This document shows positions 45,239-50,843 of a stretch of 50,843 nt of DNA, piece by piece; the stretch's first letter is position 1, and each line of letters begins with the position of its first letter. The stretch is from Blumeriella jaapii (Eukaryota > Ascomycota > Leotiomycetes > Helotiales > Drepanopezizaceae), in NCBI GenBank assembly GCA_009599575.1, contig VWND01000055.1:1-50843 (forward strand), given 5' to 3'. Position numbers and translations under genes: made by a program. Below the pieces are notes generated by a model. That model worked only from the letters and a program-made list of their open reading frames with translations. It had not been told where the DNA came from and ran no database searches.

Positions 45239-45559
45239 TTCGTCGCGGCGACACTTAACGATATTATCGACGAAAAAGCTATTAAAACGTTCGTAAATTT
45301 AAACGATACTTCGATTAATATTTTATCGAGCTATTTTTTAAAAAAGCAAAATAAATAAAATAATTCAAACGATAAGCGAAACGCTATTTTTCCGCAGAAG
45401 CCAATAGCAAAAAGGCCAAAAACGGGTTAAAAAACCGAAGAAATATAAAATTAAAAAATTCGGTTTTTGATTAATTCATTTTTAAATTATATAAAATAAA
45501 TTAAATTGCATTTATTAAAATTATGTTTTTTTTTTGATCGTAATTAAAAACGACTATAT
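45239..45559 (+). pseudogene. Repeat D core, right part after the E6 insertion
   Basis: This is homologous to 31900-32240 (FSKKRN...KPIAKKPKT region). It directly continues the frame cut at 38546 after one TTCGT copy. It encodes the Lys-rich end of the unknown protein (KQNNSNDKRNAIFPQKP-like) and then non-coding DNA with a remnant of the GTCGTAGTC hairpin. No function can be assigned. Confidence 0.5.
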
Positions 45560-46213
45560 ATATTATTTAAAACAAAATATAAAACGATAATACTTTGTAT
45601 TAATAAAAGTTGGTAATTTTAATTATTATCGAGGCATAAACCCCTCCGAAACCCTTTGCCACTAACTATTTTCAACAGGTATAAAAGCAAAGCATCCTTT
45701 TAAATAATATTATAAGCACGCAATTTAATTTATACCTTCATTTATTTTTCTTTTCCTTTTTTCAGTTTTTTTTAAAAATTCCCTAAATTATTTTACCCAC
45801 CGATATATGGCCGTATCAGTCTGGTTTTCCTATCTACTTTTATAATGCCTGTTTAAATAGCTATAATTTATTAGAAAAATAGCATACGAATTCCCGTGAT
45901 TTTTAAATACAAATTTTATAATCGAGGCATAAACCCCTCCGAAACCCTTTGCCACTAACTATTTTCAACAGGTATAAAAGCAAAGCATCCTTTTAAATAA
46001 TATTATAAGCACGCAATTTAATTTATACCTTCATTTATTTTTCTTTTCCTTTTTTCAGTTTTTTTTAAAAATTCTTTAAATTATTTTACCCACCGATATA
46101 TGGCCGTATCAGTCTGGTTTTTCTATCTACTTTTATAATGCCTGTTTAAATAGCTATAATTTATTAGAAAAATAGCATACGAATTCCCGTGATTTTTAAA
46201 TACAAATATTTTA
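45560..46213 (+). repeat. Repeat R with a 293-bp tandem duplication across the R/D junction
   Basis: R (about 45560-45845) runs directly into the start of another repeat D unit (GCCTGTTTAAATAGC). The segment 45628-45920 is repeated at 45921-46213. The two copies differ at about three positions, all C-to-T, plus a 2-bp indel at the junction (CAAATTTTATA versus CAAATATTTTATA). Each copy contains the TATA-like GTATAAAAGC. Confidence 0.9.
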
Positions 46214-47174
46214 TAATTTCCGTATTTTTTTTCAATTATTTTTTAATAAATATAATATATTTTTTTAATTAATAAACTTATCGATATTATATCGTTTTTT
46301 AAGCAAAACGTTGCTAAACTTAGCAAATTTATTTTTAATTTATTTTAAAACGAAATTATTATACGCAACTTTTCCGAATTTAAATAAATATATAATACCG
46401 TTATTTTAAATTAATAAGCAGCTTTTGTAAAAATATTTATAAAGCAATTCGATATAATAATTAAAAACGTTAACGAATTTTTATTCGATTACGAAAGTTT
46501 CGTTAAAGCTGAATTCGTTCGCAAAAGCTTTAATTACGACAAATTTCTGTTGAATTACGATAACGTTTCAAAAGCTTTCGCCGAAGCAAAAAAAGCTCGA
46601 AATAACAAAAAAAAAATAACAGATCGAGTTTTGCGTTTTTTGCTAAATTAATAAAAGAAAAATATTTAAAAATACGTTTTTAGCAAAATTACCGGTATTA
46701 TTTTATTTCGGTATTTCGCTCGCTTTTTCGAAACTATTATTTTTACGAAAAAAAAAGTTTGGATATTAAACGTTTATATTTTTAAAACGCAAACTTTAAA
46801 AATTAATAATTCAAAAGTTCGCAAATTCATAAGTTTTTTTACAGCTGTTTGCAAACTGATCGACGATGTTATACAATCGCTAAAAAAAATTTTAATCGAT
46901 TGCGAAATTTTTAATTTAATTTTTTTTTAAAGCAAAAAACTAAGCGTCGCTAAATGCGGCATTTTTATACCGAAAAAAAAAAACGACGTTATTTCGATAT
47001 TTTAAATTTACAACGACGACGAGAAAAAAAACGAAAAAGCTAATATTATTTTCGTTTAATTCGAAAAAATATACGCGGGTAGCAATTAATATTTTTAAAA
47101 CAGCTAAAATAATTCGACGATTTTTTATTTTTAATTATTAAAAACGAATTCGAAAACGAAACCAAAAGCGTAAT
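46140..47174 (+). pseudogene. Repeat D unit, left part (copy D2), truncated by E8
   Basis: This is homologous to about 35390-36440. It repeats the same frames (DYESFVKAEFVRKSFNYDK, GIFIPKKKNDVISIF) with extra indels that shift the reading frame near 47005-47080. It is cut at 47174, after GTAAT, by a minus-oriented family A LTR. Confidence 0.6.
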
Positions 47175-47440
47175 TGTAACGATTTAATTAATCGAAAGGT
47201 TGGGAAATCAGTTAATTGGTCGCCGTGTTTATATAATATAAAAAACGAGTTTTTGGTTTTGTAATAAAAATATTTATTTAAAATTAATAATTATAAAAAA
47301 TAGAAATTATTAAAAAAAAAAAGCTTTATATATATAAATAATTTTTATAATTAATAAAAAAATTTATTAAAAAACTAAAAAGCTTGCAGCTATACGTAAT
47401 TGCTAGGATAATACGAAAAGCAAAAAAATAAATCGTTATA
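47175..47440 (-). repeat. 3' LTR of E8 (family A, minus)
   Basis: 266 bp from TGTAACGATTTAATTAATCG to AATCGTTATA, heavily AT-shifted. Left flank GTAAT. The polypurine complement TTATTTTTTCATCCG follows. Confidence 0.93.
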
Positions 47441-48000
47441 TTATTTTTTCATCCGAAAAAAGCGCGTTTTCGAGCTTTTATTTATTAATACGTCGCTGTT
47501 TAAATAATCGTACGAATTCAAACTTTCGGAATACGCTTTTAGCTAGTTTATAAGTTTTGCAAAAAAACCGGAAAGCTTTTTATGCGTTAAATAAAAATCG
47601 CGTATTTTTAAAAAAGCATATATAAAATTAAACGCGAAATATTACGTAAGATTTTTATTTAAGCTTATTTAAAAAGCTTTGTATTAAAAAGTTTTCCGTT
47701 GTATTCGATAAGCGATTAATTTTTCGATTTCGTATTTAAATTTATTAATTATATTAATAAATTTAAAAACTGGATTAATTTAATTTAAAAGCGCGTCGTT
47801 AACTGTTTTACGCAGTCGATTAGCGTGAAAAATTAAATATACGTTTATAATATTAAAAAAATTTAATTTAAAAACGTTATCGAAAATTTTAGCTATAATT
47901 TTAAAAAAACCGTTTGTAAAATTATCGAGCTTACGAAAAAGCCGAAAAGTTGGAAATAAACGCATATCGAGCCAAACGTAATCGCCAACGTTAAAATCGA
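47441..48000 (-). pseudogene. E8 chromodomain and integrase C-terminus, truncated
   Basis: The minus strand reads the integrase GPY/F-like module (VGDYVWLDMRLFPTFRLFRK, IINVYLIFHANRLRK) at 48000-47780 and the decayed chromodomain at about 47770-47580. At 48000 the sequence jumps back to R (TATAAAAGCAAAG). This is the junction of a 2.0-kb tandem duplication, not a normal element end. Confidence 0.85.
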
Positions 48001-49193
48001 TATAAAAGCAAAGTATTCTTTTAAATAATATTATAAGCACGCAATTTAATTTATACCTTTATTTATTTTTCTTTTCCTTTTTTCAGTTTTTTTAAAAATT
48101 CCCTAAATTATTTTACCTACCGATATATGGCCGTATCAGTTTGGTTTTTCTATTTACTTTTATAATGCTTGTTTAAATAGCTATAATTTATTAGAAAAAT
48201 AATATACGAATTTCCGTGATTTTTAAATATAAATATTTTATAATTTCCGTACTTTTTTTCAATTATTTTTTAACAAATATAATATATTTTTTTAATTAAT
48301 AAACCTATCGATATTATATCGTTTTTTAAGCAAAACGTTGCTAAATTTAGCAAATTTATTTTTAATTTATTTTAAAACGAAATTATTATACGCAACTTTT
48401 CCGAATTTAAACAAATATATAATACCGTTATTTTAAATTAATAAGCAGTTTTCGTAAAAATATTTATAAAGCAATTCGATATAATAATTAAAAACGTTAA
48501 CGAATTTTTATTCGATTACGAAAGTTTCGTTAAAATTAAATTCGTTCGCAAAAGCTTTAATTACGATAAATTTTTGTTAAATTACGATAACGTTTCAAAA
48601 GCTTTCGCCGAAGCAAAAAAAGCTCGAAATAACAAAAAAAAAATAACAAATCGAGTTTTGCGTTTTTTGCTAAATTAATAAAAAAAAAATATTTAAAAAT
48701 ACGTTTTTAGCAAAATTACCGGTATTATTTTATTTCGGTATTTCGCTCGCTTTTTCGAAACTATTATTTTTACGAAAAAAAAAATTTAAATATTAAACGT
48801 TTATATTTTTAAAACGCAAACTCTGAAAACTAATAATTTAAAAGCTCGCAAATTCATAAGCTTTTTTACAGCTGTTTGCAAACTAATCGACGATATTATA
48901 TAATCGCTAAAAAGAGTTTTAATCGATTGCGAAATTTTTAATTTAATTTTTTTTTAAAGCAAAAAACTAAGCGTCGCTAAATGCGGCATTTTTATACCGA
49001 AAAAAAAAAACGACGCTATTTCGATATTTTAAATTTACGACGACGAGAAAAACGAAAAAGCTAATATTATTTTCGTTTAATTCGAAAAAATATACGCGGT
49101 AGCAATTAATATTTTTAAAACAGCTAAAACAATTCGACGATTTTTATTTTTAATTATCAAAAACGAATTCGAAAACGAAACCAAAAGCGTAAT
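48001..49193 (+). repeat. Repeat R fragment and repeat D left part, duplicated copy
   Basis: This duplicates 45973-47174 (R from its TATA box onward, then repeat D left part). Sequence agreement is high; most differences are C-to-T or G-to-A. It again ends at GTAAT-like bases before a minus-oriented LTR. The coding remnants are the same unknown ones as in 46140-47174. Confidence 0.85.
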
Positions 49194-49459
49194 TATAACG
49201 ATTTAATTAATCGAAAGGCTGGGAAATCAATTAATTGGTCGCCGTATTTATATAATATAAAAAACGAACTTTTGGTTTTGTAATAAAAATATTTATTTAA
49301 AATTAATAATTATAAAAAACAGAAATTGTTAAAAAAAAAAAGCTTTATATATATAAATAGTTTCTATAATTAATAAAAAAATTTATTAAAAAACTAGAAA
49401 GTTTACAGCTATACGTAATTGCTAAGATAATACGAAAAGCAAAAAAATAAATCGTTATA
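49194..49459 (-). repeat. 3' LTR of E9 (family A, minus)
   Basis: 266 bp from TATAACGATTTAATTAATCG to AATCGTTATA. It is the duplicate of 47175-47440 at an offset of 2019 bp. Confidence 0.93.
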
Positions 49460-50843
49460 TTATTTTTCTATCCGAAAAAAGCGCGCTTTCGAGCTTTTAT
49501 TTATTAATACGTCGCTGTTTAAATAATCGTACGAATTTAAATCTTCGGAATACGCTTTTAGCTAGTTTATAAGTTTTGCAAAAAAACCGGAAAGCTTTTT
49601 ATACGCCAAATAAAAATCGCGTATTTTTAAAAAAGCATATATAAAATCAAACGCGAAATATTATATAAGATTTTTATTTAAGCTTATTTAAAAAGCTTTA
49701 TATTAAAAAGTTTTCCGCTGTATTCGATAAGCGATTAATTTTTCGATTTCGTATTTAAGCTTACTAATTATATTAATAAATTTAAAAACTGGATTAATTT
49801 AATTTAAAAGCGCGTCGTTAGCTGTTTTACGCAGTCGATTAGCGTGAAAAACTGAATATACGTTTATAATATTAAAAAAATCTAATTTAAAAACGTTATC
49901 GAAAATTTTAGCTATAATTTTAAAAAAACCGTTTGTAAAATTATCGAGCTTACGAAAAAGCCGAAAAGTTGGAAATAAACGCATATCGAGCCAAACGTAA
50001 TCGCCAACGTTAAAATCGATCGCGCGGCGAAATTTATTTGCATTTCTTTTTATTTTGTCGTAAGCTTATTAAAAGTGCGATTTAGCAAAATTCTAAGCGT
50101 CGTAATAGCGGCGAGCGTACGCACGAGCTTCGTCTGCGTTTAGCTTATATAAAAAATTAAAAAAAAAAAAAGTATCGAGCTTTTAGTTTTAATTAATATA
50201 AAAAATATAATCGTATATAATTTTAAAAAGTGAAAGGCCATTTAAACTTTCGTAAAAAAAAATTATTTAAACGAAATTTATTATTAAAAAAAATTCGCTC
50301 CAATCGTTTTAATAAAAATTTACGAAAAATCGAAAACGTTTTTGCAAATATTAATTATAAATTTCGGTCTGACCGTCGGTTTTAAAATAAGCGGCTATCG
50401 AAAGTTTTAATTGCGTATCGAATATTTTGTTTAATTCAAATCAGAAAATAAACTAATACTAAAGGCCACGATCGCTAATAATACTTTTTAAAAAGCCAAA
50501 ATACTTATATACGTAAAATATATACAATTTGGCGAGGCTTCGAGCATCGATATTTTTATAGCAAAAAATCGAAATAGCTTGCTTAAAAAAGCGATTTATT
50601 ATTACGAATATATTATCGTAACCGTGTTTATTTTTATTAAAATTGCAAAAATCTATTATAATATGCTTTTAAAAATAATCAAAAACAGAAAAAAGCTGAA
50701 AAAAGCCGGGGCGTTTATTTTTTAAAATAAAATTTCTTCGATAAACATAGCAATTGCGATAGTATTATTTTACGAAAGCTGTTATACCTCGTTAATAATA
50801 TTAATTCGAAAGCAATTGCGTAATTTTGCGAACGCTAAAATAA
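49460..50843 (-). pseudogene. E9 pol 3' part: chromodomain and integrase, continues past the window
   Basis: On the minus strand: chromodomain about 49750-49590; GPY/F-like module 50040-49760 (LDMRLFPTFRLFRKLDNFTN, FKLDFFNIINVYSVFHANRL); integrase catalytic core about 50720-50150, with TDGQTEIYN-like residues at about 50360-50385 and SDR near 50470. Unlike E8 it continues through CGATCGCGCGG at 50017 into the rest of integrase, so it is the original copy and E8 the duplicated fragment. RIP stops are present. Confidence 0.85.

Overview
This window looks like repeat-only, AT-rich DNA from a filamentous ascomycete (Pezizomycotina). I see no intact host gene, no rRNA and no tRNA. Almost every base belongs to transposable-element copies. 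Copies of the same element differ mainly by C-to-T and G-to-A changes, which turn Gln/Trp/Arg codons into stops and acidic active-site residues into Asn. That is the signature of repeat-induced point mutation (RIP). CpG pairs appear largely spared.

The dominant family ('family A') is a Ty3/gypsy chromovirus of about 6.4 kb. It has 265-269 bp LTRs (TGTGACG...CGTCACA), 5-bp target duplications, Gag, a retropepsin, RT, RNase H, integrase with a GPY/F-like C-terminal module, and a terminal chromodomain. Eight copies plus one extra LTR are present: E1 (1-950), E2 (2533-28179), E3 (4795-24040), E4 (5041-11203), E5 (14962-21384), E6 (38547-44968), E7 (lone LTR, 44974-45238), E8 (47175-48000) and E9 (49194 to the window end). 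E5 sits in E3 (TSD AAAGC), E4 sits in an LTR of E3 (AGGGG), E3 sits in E2 (GGTTG), and E2 sits in a second gypsy element (family B). This is a four-level nest.

Family B is represented by an RT piece on the minus strand (1855-2532), a Gag piece on the minus strand (28185-28900), and a plus-strand RT/RNase H/integrase remnant with an acidic Ser/Asp tail (32506-34925).

A third, unclassified repeat ('repeat D') occupies 29598-32505, 35385-38546, 45239-47174 and 48001-49193. It has a TATA-containing terminal repeat 'R' of about 265 bp and ORF remnants I do not recognise. It is arranged partly head-to-tail and partly as an inverted repeat.

Two elements look barely mutated. One is a 946-bp TRIM-like non-autonomous LTR element (29832-30777, TSD AATAC, LTRs differing at two positions). 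The other is a 593-bp Tc1/mariner derivative (1121-1713) carrying only the C-terminal part of a transposase.

The most interesting signals are: (1) a ~36-nt CpG-rich imperfect palindrome shared by families A, B and D; (2) primer-binding sites complementary to the element's own LTR downstream of the TATA box, in both family A and the TRIM, implying Tf1-like self-priming; (3) LTR inversions and palindromic LTR pairs whose history can be read from target duplications; (4) two nested tandem duplications at 45.6-50.0 kb; and (5) the unidentified repeat D.
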